Both the position numbers and the translations under genes were made by a program. From NCBI GenBank assembly GCA_017484285.1, contig JAFUTH010000005.1, positions 219,329-283,328 on the forward strand: a stretch of DNA of 64,000 nucleotides, written 5' to 3'. This DNA comes from Treponema sp. (GTDB lineage: Bacteria > Spirochaetota > Spirochaetia > Treponematales > Treponemataceae). The notes beneath the pieces are model-generated. The model did no database searches. It had not been told where the DNA came from and was given only the letters and a program-made list of their open reading frames with translations. This document shows, piece by piece, positions 33,155-43,081 of this stretch (positions within the stretch are counted from its first letter, which is position 1; every line of letters starts with the position of its first letter).

Positions 33155-34990
33155 ATGAAACGGAGAACACTTTTTCTGACATCTGTTTGCTCGCTCTTCT
33201 TTTTACTCAGTCTGCTCGCTTCATGCACAGCGTTTACCACTGATGATGTCACCCCGGCGGACTCACCATCGGATTCTTTCGCTCATCTTCAACTCACGGC
33301 ATCAATAGCGCAAAACGCACGAACGATTTTTCCTGACACGCCCGCAATCGAAGACTTTACCAGTTTTCAGTTCAGCTATTCCTGCGACTACGAAAGCGAT
33401 ACCCTCGCTACAGAAACCTTCGCGGAATTAACCGAAGCAATTTCAAACCATGAATTTGAGGTCGCTGAATATAGCTTCACTCTTTACGCACTGCTTAACG
33501 GTGCTGGTTATGAAGCCTCAAAAACACAGACGCTCCTACTCGGCACAAATTCCCTCTCTCTGGAATTAAACCCCGTCTCGAGTACAACTGGAGGCATCTC
33601 ACTAGCCATAAACTTTTTGGGTGAAGCCACGCGCGTCACAGGAATGTTACAAACGAGAGACGGAAGCATATACGACAACTGCGATGAAGAAGAACTTTCC
33701 GTCACAAACGCTTCCGTCACGTATGCAAAATCCGTAGAGGCGGCGGCTCAGTATTACACAGGAAGCATGTACCGCGTCATCATTACGTTCTATGGCGGCG
33801 ATGACGGGTCGCTTCTTCTGAACACGTACAAAGAACTTGTGTATGTCTTCCCGGGAATCACAACGAGCGCGACCCGAACGATTACGCTCAACGATGTGTA
33901 CACCATAACGTACGTGACCAATGGCGGCGAATTTGCAACGAACGAAACGATTCCCAAACAATTCACGCGCAAGAGCGGTGACATCACGCTCCCGACGCTG
34001 ACTCAAAGCGGGAAAACCTTCTTCGGGTGGTACGAGACCGCCGATTTTTCCAGCGAAAAAATCAGCACGATTCCGACAGGAACAACGACTGACAAAACGG
34101 TGTACGCGCGTTTCCTTGAGCCGATTGGCATAAGCGTCACGCTCCCCACATATACAGAAATCGAGATTACATACGAGCGTACGGGCAACGTCATCACGCT
34201 CACTGCCCCGAGCGGCTACGACACCTACACATGGGAATTTGACGGCACCGTGATGAGCACCGATGCAACGTTTACAAAAGATGTCTCATCGCTTTCGCCC
34301 GAAACATACGATGTATACTTTGAGGCGACAAAAGCAGGTCGTTACTATTCATACTATCTGCCCGTTACCGTTTCGGGAATTCCTTCTAACGGCGGCATTG
34401 TCGATGGACAGCACTATGAAAGCCTTTCTGACCTCGCTACAGCACTCCTGAACATGAGCGACGAAACCGAAGCAACGCTCTTCCTCGGAAGCGATGTCAC
34501 AAATGCCGACTTACGCACGATTTCGACAGCCTTGCAAAATCAAGGAAGCTGTTCGCTCACGCTCGACTTGAGCGGCTGCACGTCACTCACCGCGCTCAGC
34601 GATGAATTCCAAAACAAACAGGCCATCGTCGCTGTCATTCTCCCAGCTTCACTCACCACGATTGGCGACAACGCATTCATGAACTGCAACAAACTCGCTT
34701 CCGTCACATTCACGGGAAATGCACTCACAACGATAAAAACGGGCGCATTCATGCAGACCGCACTCACGACAATCACGTTCCCGCCCTCGCTTACGACTAT
34801 CGAGAGCACAGCATTCATGAACACAAATACGCTCACGTCCGCCATATTCTCCGACACGAGCCATACCTGGACGATAAACGGCGCGGCGGGCACAAACAGC
34901 GCATACGATGTCAGCGATTCCGCCACAAATGCACGAAATCTCTGCGACAGTGCACAATACGCGAGCGGCGAATGGACGCGTAACGAATAG
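33155..34990 (+). CDS. Surface lipoprotein with InlB-type and BspA-type leucine-rich repeats
   Basis: The 611-residue protein has the lipobox LLASC, the shared N-terminal domain (AHLQLTASIAQNARTIFPD), one InlB-type repeat (VYTITYVTNGGEF, later FFGWYETADF) and a PKD-like module (YDTYTWEFDGTVMSTDATFT). A C-terminal leucine-rich region of the BspA/TpLRR type at about residues 455-570 carries LPASLTTIGDNAFMNC and FPPSLTTIESTAFMN. BspA-type repeats mediate host or bacterial attachment in oral and gut bacteria, including treponemes (LrrA). The start lies three bases after the preceding stop with AAAGGAG upstream, so it is translationally coupled. Confidence 0.83.
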   Translation: MKRRTLFLTSVCSLFFLLSLLASCTAFTTDDVTPADSPSDSFAHLQLTASIAQNARTIFPDTPAIEDFTSFQFSYSCDYESDTLATETFAELTEAISNHEFEVAEYSFTLYALLNGAGYEASKTQTLLLGTNSLSLELNPVSSTTGGISLAINFLGEATRVTGMLQTRDGSIYDNCDEEELSVTNASVTYAKSVEAAAQYYTGSMYRVIITFYGGDDGSLLLNTYKELVYVFPGITTSATRTITLNDVYTITYVTNGGEFATNETIPKQFTRKSGDITLPTLTQSGKTFFGWYETADFSSEKISTIPTGTTTDKTVYARFLEPIGISVTLPTYTEIEITYERTGNVITLTAPSGYDTYTWEFDGTVMSTDATFTKDVSSLSPETYDVYFEATKAGRYYSYYLPVTVSGIPSNGGIVDGQHYESLSDLATALLNMSDETEATLFLGSDVTNADLRTISTALQNQGSCSLTLDLSGCTSLTALSDEFQNKQAIVAVILPASLTTIGDNAFMNCNKLASVTFTGNALTTIKTGAFMQTALTTITFPPSLTTIESTAFMNTNTLTSAIFSDTSHTWTINGAAGTNSAYDVSDSATNARNLCDSAQYASGEWTRNE

Positions 34991-34999
34991 GAGCTTCAC

Positions 35000-37948
35000 A
35001 TGACGAAACGATTTTTTTCACGATTCAGATTTTTCTCCTGCCTGCTGACATGCGCATCGCTCTTGCTTTCATGCCAGTTTCTCTCGGACACGGATAATTC
35101 GCGCGCTTCTTCATCAAGCGGCAAAACTGCGCATCTCTCTCTTTCCATCGGCGAAATAAGCACTTCTGCGCGCAACACCATAAATCCGCCCAGCGTAACA
35201 GTCTCAGACCTGAGCGACATCACGCTTTCGGCTGTTTTTGGAACGGGCTCATCGAGCATCACGCTTGCCACCGCGACAGATTGGGCATCACTCGGCACAG
35301 AAATCGAAATCGGAGCCGGAACATGGGCATCATTTACGCTCACCGCATACATCGGCGGAGCAAAATACAGCGACACAAAAAGCGAAGGATACGACATCGG
35401 TGCGGGAACAACGACAGCGCTCTCTTTTAGCCTTGCGCCCGCGGACGGCGAAACACAATACGGGGGAATTCTTTTTTCGCTCGACGTAACCGACACCACC
35501 GTGAAAGCCGCAAAAGCAGTCCTCACCTCCCTCGAATACGCCGAGACAATCGAAGCCTCGCTCTCACCAAACGGAACGACCTTCACGTTTGCCCGAGATA
35601 AAGATGATGCGTCAACACGGATTGCCGCAGGAGCATACCGACTCTCACTCATTCTCTATGCCGACGACGCAAAAGCGCTTGAGCTCAACACCTATAAGGC
35701 GGCGGTCAACGTTGCACCAGGACTTACGAGCACAGGAAGCGACACAATGTCAAACGTGAGCAGCGTCTATTCCATCAGCTATTACGATTATGACGAAGAC
35801 GGAAATCAGATTGCGGCTCAATTCGACGATGCAACCATCGTTCCCGAAAGCTACACGCGAAAAAGCGCAGCGCTTTCTCTCCCCACTCCAAAAGCGAGCA
35901 ACACGTCGACATTCATCGCATGGTATGCAACGAGCGATTTTTCCGGCGAGGCACAAACCGAAATCGCAAGCGGGAATTCTGGAGACCGCGTTTTCTATGC
36001 AAAGCGCCTGTATGCACGCATCTTTGTTTCAGCATCAGGAGATGACACACATGAGGGCATCTCATCGGCAACAGCGGTTCAAACACTCAGTCAGGCTGTC
36101 GCCATGCTGAAAGCGTATTCTGCAACCTATGCCATGAGCAACAACGACTGGACAATCTATTTTGTTGATTCCATCAGTGGCGGAACAACCATTACAATCA
36201 CGGAAGAACACGCACGCTCTCTCACGCTTGAAGGTTTACAGAATAACGAGGCAAGCTCTGACAAAGACACACTCAGCGGAACATCGTCGACGGCAGCAGT
36301 CACGCTCGCAAACAGCATTCCCGTCACCATTTACAAGCTCTGCATTCGTGACGGTGCGGGTGGCATCATCTCTACGGGAAGTGGAGCGCTCACTATCAAA
36401 AACGCGGCTATCATGGCGAATACGGGAAGCGGCATCAGCATCGAGGGAAACGCTGATGTCGACATCACGGCGGCTCTCATCGGCGGCACGGATTCAACAA
36501 ACGGCAACACCGCCACCAATGGAGCAGGCATCTACAAAGACGGAAACGGTACGCTCACGATTTCAAACAGTACGATTGCATACAATACGGCAACAAATAA
36601 CGGCGGCGGTGTATATGTCGCAAACGGAACATTTATTCTCGGCGACAACGTTTCTATTCCCTTAGCGACAGACGGCTCAAATGACGTCTATCTTGCCACG
36701 GGAACATACATCACCATCAGCGACAGGCTCACGAACACGGTCGCAACGATTACGCCTCAAAGCTACACGAACGGCGTGCAGATTTTGTCTGGCACGAGCG
36801 AAGTTATCAGCGCGAGCTACGGGAAATTTGCGGTAAGCGATAACGGAAACGACACATGGTTCATTCATTCCGACGGCACGCTTGCTTCTCTTGGCGGATT
36901 TACAACAGGAACTATTACGGTTGATGGCACGGCGTATAACAATGTTGTAGTTGATTCCGCAGATACGTTTGAAGAAATTGTCGCCGTCTTAAATAACGAC
37001 ACTTCCATCGACACGAGCGAAATTTGTATCTCTCTCACTTCCGACATTACCCTTTCAAGCGATTACACGCCGTATGGATACGACACAAGCTCAGGAAGCG
37101 AAACAAGCAACCAATTTGAAGGAGTTTTTGATGGCGGCGGGCATACAATCACTGTCGGCGAAGTGAATGCAAGCATGTTCACCCCGATTTGCTATAACAA
37201 TGCGGGTATCATTCAGAATGTAAAGATTTCGCTCGCTTCAGGCGTAACAATCAGCGCAAAAGAAGGAAATTCCTCTGGGGAATACAAAGATTTTGCAGGA
37301 ATCTGCTTTGAAAATTCGGGAACAATCAGAAACTGTCAGGTTGATTTGGGAACTGTTACCGTGGAACTTTGGACGAAGACGGGAGGAATTTCTGGCGGAA
37401 ATGAGGGAATCATTGAAAACTGCGTAAACATGACAAATTTGGTCTGCACATACAACCAGAGCAATTGGGCAGGGAAATGGGCATTCGCTGGCGGAATTTG
37501 CGGACATAATAACGGAACGATAAAAAATTGTGTGAATTACGGCACAATTACACTGCCTACGAAATATTCAAGCGGAGATAACATCAACGGTATTCCTGGT
37601 GCAATAACGGGCGCACAAAGAGCAAGTTCTGCAACAACACAAAACTGTTACTGGCGCAAAAATTGTATTTATACAGATACTGCACAGACTACGACTTCAA
37701 ACAACATGGTCTATAATTCAAGCGTTTCGGGAATTCGTGAAGGAACATTCACAGGGAACGGCTATTTCGCAGATTACACAGACGGCACACTCACGGCTGG
37801 AGATGTCACAACAAGCGTAACGGCTCAGACGCTTGAATACGGAAGCGATTTGCTCAACGCACTAAACGCTTACGCACGCACGGACTCAAATCTCAGCACG
37901 TGGCTGCTTTCATCAGAGTATGCCGCCGTTTTGAATATTGGCGAATAA
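35000..37948 (+). CDS. Surface lipoprotein with right-handed beta-helix region
   Basis: The 982-residue protein has the lipobox LLLSC, the shared N-terminal domain (AHLSLSIGEISTSARNTI) and a degenerate InlB-type module (about 250-335, ending FIAWYATSDFSG). A long region of short beta-helix turns (about 340-620) follows, with TIYKLCIRDGAGGI, ADVDITAALIGG and NTATNNGGGVYVANG, as in polymorphic outer-membrane and pectate-lyase-like proteins. A second half has GLUG-like turns (NNAGIIQNVKI, NSGTIRNCQV, NEGIIENCVN, NNGTIKNCVN). No transmembrane part is present after the signal. It ends the operon; a strong terminator follows. It is presumably anchored at the outer surface; ligand unknown. Confidence 0.82.
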   Translation: MTKRFFSRFRFFSCLLTCASLLLSCQFLSDTDNSRASSSSGKTAHLSLSIGEISTSARNTINPPSVTVSDLSDITLSAVFGTGSSSITLATATDWASLGTEIEIGAGTWASFTLTAYIGGAKYSDTKSEGYDIGAGTTTALSFSLAPADGETQYGGILFSLDVTDTTVKAAKAVLTSLEYAETIEASLSPNGTTFTFARDKDDASTRIAAGAYRLSLILYADDAKALELNTYKAAVNVAPGLTSTGSDTMSNVSSVYSISYYDYDEDGNQIAAQFDDATIVPESYTRKSAALSLPTPKASNTSTFIAWYATSDFSGEAQTEIASGNSGDRVFYAKRLYARIFVSASGDDTHEGISSATAVQTLSQAVAMLKAYSATYAMSNNDWTIYFVDSISGGTTITITEEHARSLTLEGLQNNEASSDKDTLSGTSSTAAVTLANSIPVTIYKLCIRDGAGGIISTGSGALTIKNAAIMANTGSGISIEGNADVDITAALIGGTDSTNGNTATNGAGIYKDGNGTLTISNSTIAYNTATNNGGGVYVANGTFILGDNVSIPLATDGSNDVYLATGTYITISDRLTNTVATITPQSYTNGVQILSGTSEVISASYGKFAVSDNGNDTWFIHSDGTLASLGGFTTGTITVDGTAYNNVVVDSADTFEEIVAVLNNDTSIDTSEICISLTSDITLSSDYTPYGYDTSSGSETSNQFEGVFDGGGHTITVGEVNASMFTPICYNNAGIIQNVKISLASGVTISAKEGNSSGEYKDFAGICFENSGTIRNCQVDLGTVTVELWTKTGGISGGNEGIIENCVNMTNLVCTYNQSNWAGKWAFAGGICGHNNGTIKNCVNYGTITLPTKYSSGDNINGIPGAITGAQRASSATTQNCYWRKNCIYTDTAQTTTSNNMVYNSSVSGIREGTFTGNGYFADYTDGTLTAGDVTTSVTAQTLEYGSDLLNALNAYARTDSNLSTWLLSSEYAAVLNIGE

Positions 37949-37953
37949 CAAAA

Positions 37954-37989
37954 GACCGTCAGTTTTGCACTGGCGGTCATTATTTTTTT
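37954..37989 (+). terminator. Terminator of the lipoprotein operon
   Basis: GACCGTCAG (37954-37962) pairs with CTGGCGGTC (37970-37978; one G-U), followed by TTATTTTTTT. The T-run reaches the stop codon of the convergent pyrK-pyrD gene. Confidence 0.85.
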
Positions 37990-39826
37990 ACTGTGCGATT
38001 CCTCTGAATTCTGCGATTGTCTTGAAGCCTTTCGCTTTCATGTAGTTGCGTAATCCTTCCACAATCTGAATCATCGCATTCGGATTTGCGAAAGTTGCCG
38101 TGCCGACTTGAATTGCCTGAGCACCTGCCATGAGAAATTCCGCCGCGTCTTGCCATGTAGCGATTCCGCCCAAGCCGACCACGGGGATTCGCTCGTTTTC
38201 GGGGAGTTTATTCATCGCCTGAACGACATCGTACACCATGCGGAGCGCAATCGGCTTTACCGCAGGGCCAGAAAATCCCGCGCGGATATTGTCAAACACA
38301 GGGCGACCAGTGTTCACATCGATTGACATCGCTTGGAATGTGTTCACAAGGCTGATTGCATCCGCTCCTGCTTCACGCACTGCAAGCGCGATTCCGATTA
38401 AGTCGGGAGCGTTCGGCGTGAGTTTTACCATGAGCGGCTTTTTGGTCACTTCGCGCACGGCTTTGGTAACGCTGCTAGCTGCCGCACAGTCCATGCCGAA
38501 GCTCATTCCGCCCGCTTTTACATTCGGGCAGCTGATGTTCAGTTCAATCATCGGAACGGCAGTTTTTTCAAGCAATTTCGCGCCTTCAACATACGTTTCC
38601 AAAGAAGAGCCAGAAAGATTTGCAATCGTGACGGGCTTGAGCGAAAGCATTGCGGGCAACTCATGCTCGATAAAATGCTCAATTCCGGGGTTTTCAAGCC
38701 CGATAGAGTTTATTAAGCCCGATGGAGTTTCGACAAGGCGCGTTCCCGTGTTGCCCGGGCGGGCTTGCAAAGTGAGTCCTTTTGAGCAGATGCCGCCGAG
38801 CGCATTCACATCGAAAATGCTTGCGTATTCCGAGCCGTAGCCAAAAGTTCCGCTCGCCGCAATCACAGGGTTTGCGAATCGCACGCCCGCGAGTTCTACG
38901 CTCAAATCGCCTTCAAAATCTTCGGACACTGAGCCGGTCGAAGTGTCTCTGCCGCTTCCAAAAATCGGCTTGAATTTCGGCGGATCAAAGTTCAAAATCT
39001 CGCCTTTGAAGACAGGACCGTCTTTGCAGCAGCGTTTGTTTCCTTCGCTTGTGGAAATTGTACAACCTAAGCACGCACCCACGCCACACGCCATGCGGTT
39101 TTCCATGCTCAAATATGATTGCACGCCCGCTTCCACGCAGATTTTTTGCAAATATGCAAGCATGGGTGTAGGTCCACAGGCATACAGCACGGTGTAGCCC
39201 TTGTTTTTAAGAGTTTCCGCCGTGAGTGCCGCGGGAAGCATTCCGTGAACGCCCACAGAGCCGTCATCAGTGGTAATCGTGAGTTCGTTCGCTTTTACAT
39301 AGTCCAAGCCGTACGAGCCGCTTTTAAACGAAGCAAAGAAATCGTAGGATTTTTCGGGCAATGTTGAGGCAAAGCCCGCAACCGGCGCAATTCCGATTCC
39401 GCCGCCCACGATACAGATTTTGTCGTTTTCTTTGGGCTGAGGAAATGAATTTCCGAGCGGACCAATCAGCTCGATTTTGTCATTCTGTTCGAGCGCACAG
39501 AGTTCTTTCGTTCCCGTGCCCTTGCGTAAAATCAAAAAGTCGAGCGCAACGCCGTTCCCCGCTTTTTTTGCCATGTAAATGCTGATTGGTCGCCCCAAAA
39601 GAACGCCTGATTTTGCCGAACGAAGAAGATAAAACTGCCCCGCGACTGGCTCAGGCACGGCAGAACTGTCATTGTCGGGCGTTGACCCGACAATCTTATT
39701 TACCAGCACTTTTAAAAGCCACACGCTTCCGCGCGGAACGGCTCCGTTTTCTACAGAACAATATGTTACTCTTCCTTCGCCAAAAACGGGTAAAGGATTA
39801 CCCTTGCAGTCAGTCAACTCTTTCAT
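37988..39826 (-). CDS. PyrK-PyrD fusion: dihydroorotate dehydrogenase with its electron-transfer domain
   Basis: One 612-residue chain joins the two subunits of class 1B dihydroorotate dehydrogenase. The N-terminal half is PyrK-like. It has the FAD-binding GRPISIY, the NAD site IVGGGIGIAPVAG and a C-terminal [2Fe-2S] cysteine cluster CGVGACLGC ending at KRCC. The C-terminal half from about residue 300 is PyrD, with SGTFGYGSEY, NSIGLENPG, the catalytic Cys in NISCPNVKAGG and the FMN-binding VVGLGGI. It oxidises dihydroorotate to orotate with NAD+ in pyrimidine synthesis. The start at 39826 follows GAGGAAAG. In most bacteria pyrK and pyrD are separate genes. No other pyr genes are in the window. 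Confidence 0.9.
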   Translation of the reverse strand: MKELTDCKGNPLPVFGEGRVTYCSVENGAVPRGSVWLLKVLVNKIVGSTPDNDSSAVPEPVAGQFYLLRSAKSGVLLGRPISIYMAKKAGNGVALDFLILRKGTGTKELCALEQNDKIELIGPLGNSFPQPKENDKICIVGGGIGIAPVAGFASTLPEKSYDFFASFKSGSYGLDYVKANELTITTDDGSVGVHGMLPAALTAETLKNKGYTVLYACGPTPMLAYLQKICVEAGVQSYLSMENRMACGVGACLGCTISTSEGNKRCCKDGPVFKGEILNFDPPKFKPIFGSGRDTSTGSVSEDFEGDLSVELAGVRFANPVIAASGTFGYGSEYASIFDVNALGGICSKGLTLQARPGNTGTRLVETPSGLINSIGLENPGIEHFIEHELPAMLSLKPVTIANLSGSSLETYVEGAKLLEKTAVPMIELNISCPNVKAGGMSFGMDCAAASSVTKAVREVTKKPLMVKLTPNAPDLIGIALAVREAGADAISLVNTFQAMSIDVNTGRPVFDNIRAGFSGPAVKPIALRMVYDVVQAMNKLPENERIPVVGLGGIATWQDAAEFLMAGAQAIQVGTATFANPNAMIQIVEGLRNYMKAKGFKTIAEFRGIAQ

Positions 39827-39874
39827 GTCTTTCCTCGGGAGTGAGTATAGCACAGAAGCCCGCAAGAGCGTAAC

Positions 39875-39902
39875 TAGACAGTCAAAAAAATGTTATTATA
39901 AT
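39875..39902 (+). promoter_or_regulatory. Promoter of the lipoprotein gene at 39925
   Basis: TAGACA (39875-39880), a 16-base spacer and a perfect TATAAT (39897-39902). The leader of about 15 bases contains GAGGC before the ATG. Confidence 0.7.
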
Positions 39903-39924
39903 TAAGAAAAACAAAGAGGCGAAC

Positions 39925-40785
39925 ATGAAAAAATCTATTGGGTTATTTGCAACTGTATTTGCGCTCACTGCGCTCCTCGCAAGCTGCGCATCAACAAAAA
40001 TTACCCTGTCTGAGTATTCTCCGACAGCGGTCATCTCCATTATCGGAACTCCCGATGTTCCGTGGTATTCCGATGATCCAGAGGAAGACAGCGACAGTGG
40101 CTTCCTCACAAATATCGTCAACAGCACCTTCAATAGCCAAAATCCCGAATTGCTTACCGCAATCGACCGTTTGGACTATGCCGATGACAGCATCCGTCAT
40201 AATCTTCCTGAACTCGCGGGCTGTGAAGTCATCGAAAAAGACAGCGTTCTTTCATCAAACGTGTACAAAAAAATCCGCGCAAGCTATTTCAATACGCTCA
40301 CCCCAACAAAGAACGCAACCAATTACAAGGATCTCTCAACAATCGGGGCAAAGAATGCACGCTTACTCATGAGAGACACGGGCGCAAAATCGCTCATCAT
40401 CATGGACTTCTCGTTCTACAAAAAACGGCTTTCAAAGACAGCCTGCATCGGTCTCGTCACCATGAAAATCAAGGTGCTCAACGACCGCGGAACGGAAATC
40501 ATCAACAAGGTGTACACCGCCGAAACAGAAAAGCAAATCGAAATCTTCGATGGTGATTACGACAAAGACGTACTTGTCACCGCGCTCAACGGCGCAATCG
40601 ATGATGTGCTCAAACAGTTCGCCGTCGAATTCATGAATGACGGTGCATCTCAGCCAGAGCAGACAGCCGAACAAACCGAAGAGATGAACAAATACGCAGT
40701 CCAAATAAAAATGCCGGCGAAACGCACGGAAACAACGCCACCGAGCACGGAGCCAAACGAAACCGCTGCTCCCAAAACGGAATAG
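39925..40785 (+). CDS. Putative lipoprotein, unknown function
   Basis: The 286-residue protein has a signal sequence with the lipobox LLASC (Cys21) and a mature part with alternating strands (SLIIMDFSFYKKRLSKTACI, LVTMKIKVLND). The tail is rich in Glu, Pro and Thr (about 240-286) and looks unstructured. The family is not recognised. It has its own promoter. The next gene, a regulator, follows 43 bases later, but probably from a separate promoter. Confidence 0.65.
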   Translation: MKKSIGLFATVFALTALLASCASTKITLSEYSPTAVISIIGTPDVPWYSDDPEEDSDSGFLTNIVNSTFNSQNPELLTAIDRLDYADDSIRHNLPELAGCEVIEKDSVLSSNVYKKIRASYFNTLTPTKNATNYKDLSTIGAKNARLLMRDTGAKSLIIMDFSFYKKRLSKTACIGLVTMKIKVLNDRGTEIINKVYTAETEKQIEIFDGDYDKDVLVTALNGAIDDVLKQFAVEFMNDGASQPEQTAEQTEEMNKYAVQIKMPAKRTETTPPSTEPNETAAPKTE

Positions 40786-40828
40786 GCTAATCTATAAAAA
40801 ATGCTCGTTTTCTGCTAAAATCTTGTTC

Positions 40829-43021
40829 ATGAATCACGGAATATCAAAACGGCGCGCTTTTCTGGCATCACAGAAAAATCAGGGGCATCGTATCACCTTC
40901 GGGTTTGCGGGAATCGCGGACTTTCGCTCGTTCATCGGGCAGGAATACATCGCCGGTATGCTCAAAGCCGCCGCCGACTACGATTTGAATTTCATCAACC
41001 TTGCGGGCGCGATTAAATATTCCTTTTTCAACGACATTGATTTCATCTCGCACTACCTCAAGACGTTCCGCTTTATGAAAACGCCGCTTCTTGACGGTCT
41101 AGTGACATGGGCTTCATCCCTCTGCGAATTCCTCGATGAGGCAGACGTCGAGAAAACATTTTCCGCGCTCAAGCCGCTTCCTATGGTCGACATCGGCTAT
41201 CTCGACATTCCCGGCGTTCCCTCCATCAGAATCGACAACGAGTATTCAATCTCGCTCATGCTCACCCATCTGATAACCGAGCATCATTACTCAAAATTTG
41301 CCTTCATCGGCTGCGAAACCTCCGCGCCCCATGCAGACAGACTGCGGTGGTATCGCTCTGAGCTTGCAAAACACGGTCTAGGCGAGCTCCCCGATTCTGT
41401 CATCCTCACAAAGTCGATGAACGGCGTTGATATTGCCGACGCGATAAACCATCTCACGCAGACGCACAATCTCCACGACAAAAAAGAAATCGACTGCATC
41501 ATCACGCCGAGTGATTTGATTGCGGCTTCCGTTATCGAAGAGCTGGACAAGCACGGCATCTCCGTTCCAAAAGATGTCGCAATCACGGGCTTCAACAACC
41601 AGTACAGCGGCGTCTTTGCGCGCTCCCCGGTCACCACGATGAACCTCGAGTATTTTAAGCGCGGCTATGCATCGGTGGAGCTTTTAATCGACCGCATCAT
41701 GTCGCCACAAGAGCATTTTGAAACGCGCGTCGTTCCCACATCAATCGTCGTGCGCCAGTCATGCGGCTGTTTTGAGCAGAGCGTCGTCCAATCGGCGGAA
41801 GGCTCTTCTCATTTCGCCGAGATTTCTTTTGAGAACACATCCGAAGGCGATTTGCGCGATTTTCTGTTCGGCAAGGTGCGTGATATTTTCTCTCATCAGA
41901 CAGAGGCAGAACTTCAAGACTTGGTTGATTCCATTTTTGATGACATCTACGAGCAGACAAATCCGAGCAAGATGCTCCGCTGGTTCCAGACTTTGCTCCA
42001 AAACACCCGAAAAGATTCAACGCTTGTGAACAGCGAATTGCAGCAAAACATCACCGCGCTGCGAAAAATCATTCTGCCGCTCGTCCGAGATGACGCAACG
42101 CAAAATCTGCACATGGAAAACGTCTTTCATCAACTCAGGACGCTCACCTCGGTCTTTATCGAATATGACACGATTGCGCCGCGCGAGGATACCTACCTCA
42201 TGAACAATCTTTCGCAGATTGCGATTAATTTTGCCTCAGCAACGAGCGGAAAGCAGATTCAGGACGTGCTCCGCTATCAGCTCAGCGAAATGGGCATTCC
42301 CGGCATCATTCTCGCATTGAGCGAAAACATGACGAGCGATTTGGGAAGCGCGAACCTTGAGCTTATTCTTCCCGAGCCGCCCGCCGACATTCAAGAAAAA
42401 ATCCCGTTCAAAATCGTTGAGCCTGCGTTTATTCCGCGCCAGTTTTTTCCGCAAGGACGGCGATTTTCGTTCATCGTCGAGATTTTACGCTACAGCGATA
42501 AATATTTCGGCTATGCCTTCCTCGAAATCGGTGACCCGAACATCGCAATGTACGATACCGTCCGCACACTCCTAAGCAACGCGCTCAATGCCGTGTACGT
42601 AAAAGAAGGCAGAACAAAAGAGCGGTCGATGCTTTTGACGAGCGAACAGCTGGTCGGAATCCTTAATCTGCCCTCGGAAGATTCCGATGAAGTGCGCAAC
42701 GGCATCAAAGCAACGCAGATTACGAATTACCTTTTGGAGCACCTCAACGAAATGACCGACTTGGACAAGATGGCGCGCGATTTGTCGGTGAGCAAAAGCC
42801 ATCTCGTGCGTCGCGCAAAGGAACTCACGGGCTTTACGATTCAGACGCTGCACGAAAAGCTCAAAATCGAGCAGGCAAAGAACCTCTTGCAAGTCGAATC
42901 GCTCAAACTCGGCGAAATCGCAAGTCGTCTCGGCTTCCAGAACCAAAATTATTTCTCGAGCGTGTTCAAGAAAAACACCGGCATGAGCCCGCGCACCTGG
43001 GCAAAGCGAAACCTGCGCTAA
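40829..43021 (+). CDS. Hybrid regulator: LacI-type sugar-binding domain with AraC-type DNA-binding domain
   Basis: The roughly 730-residue cytoplasmic protein combines three parts. A periplasmic-binding-protein-like domain (about 20-310) shows HRITFGFAGIADFRSF, then DCIITPSDLIAASVIEEL and GISVPKDVAITGFNN as in LacI/GalR. A middle region (about 320-610) may hold a GAF-like sensor. A C-terminal AraC/XylS double helix-turn-helix carries LSVSKSHLVRRAKELTGFT, then LGEIASRLGFQNQNYFSSVF. Such fusions are common sugar-responsive regulators in Treponema and Firmicutes. The ATG at 40829 is preferred over a TTG six bases earlier. The controlled genes are not evident nearby. Confidence 0.85.
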   Translation: MNHGISKRRAFLASQKNQGHRITFGFAGIADFRSFIGQEYIAGMLKAAADYDLNFINLAGAIKYSFFNDIDFISHYLKTFRFMKTPLLDGLVTWASSLCEFLDEADVEKTFSALKPLPMVDIGYLDIPGVPSIRIDNEYSISLMLTHLITEHHYSKFAFIGCETSAPHADRLRWYRSELAKHGLGELPDSVILTKSMNGVDIADAINHLTQTHNLHDKKEIDCIITPSDLIAASVIEELDKHGISVPKDVAITGFNNQYSGVFARSPVTTMNLEYFKRGYASVELLIDRIMSPQEHFETRVVPTSIVVRQSCGCFEQSVVQSAEGSSHFAEISFENTSEGDLRDFLFGKVRDIFSHQTEAELQDLVDSIFDDIYEQTNPSKMLRWFQTLLQNTRKDSTLVNSELQQNITALRKIILPLVRDDATQNLHMENVFHQLRTLTSVFIEYDTIAPREDTYLMNNLSQIAINFASATSGKQIQDVLRYQLSEMGIPGIILALSENMTSDLGSANLELILPEPPADIQEKIPFKIVEPAFIPRQFFPQGRRFSFIVEILRYSDKYFGYAFLEIGDPNIAMYDTVRTLLSNALNAVYVKEGRTKERSMLLTSEQLVGILNLPSEDSDEVRNGIKATQITNYLLEHLNEMTDLDKMARDLSVSKSHLVRRAKELTGFTIQTLHEKLKIEQAKNLLQVESLKLGEIASRLGFQNQNYFSSVFKKNTGMSPRTWAKRNLR

Positions 43022-43043
43022 GGGGCACGTTAGCGCCCGCTCA

Positions 43044-43072
43044 TTGAATAAAAGTGTGCAATCAACTAAAAT
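43044..43072 (+). promoter_or_regulatory. Promoter of the proA-region transcript
   Basis: TTGAAT (43044-43049), a 17-base spacer and TAAAAT (43067-43072), nine bases before the ATG at 43082. No Shine-Dalgarno sequence is present. Confidence 0.65.
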
Positions 43073-43081
43073 AAACGCGAT

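Noticed and set aside
36300..36620. A possible CRISPR-like or tandem DNA array in the beta-helix lipoprotein
   Set aside because: The periodicity is only at protein level (short beta-helix turns); no constant DNA repeat with unique spacers is present.
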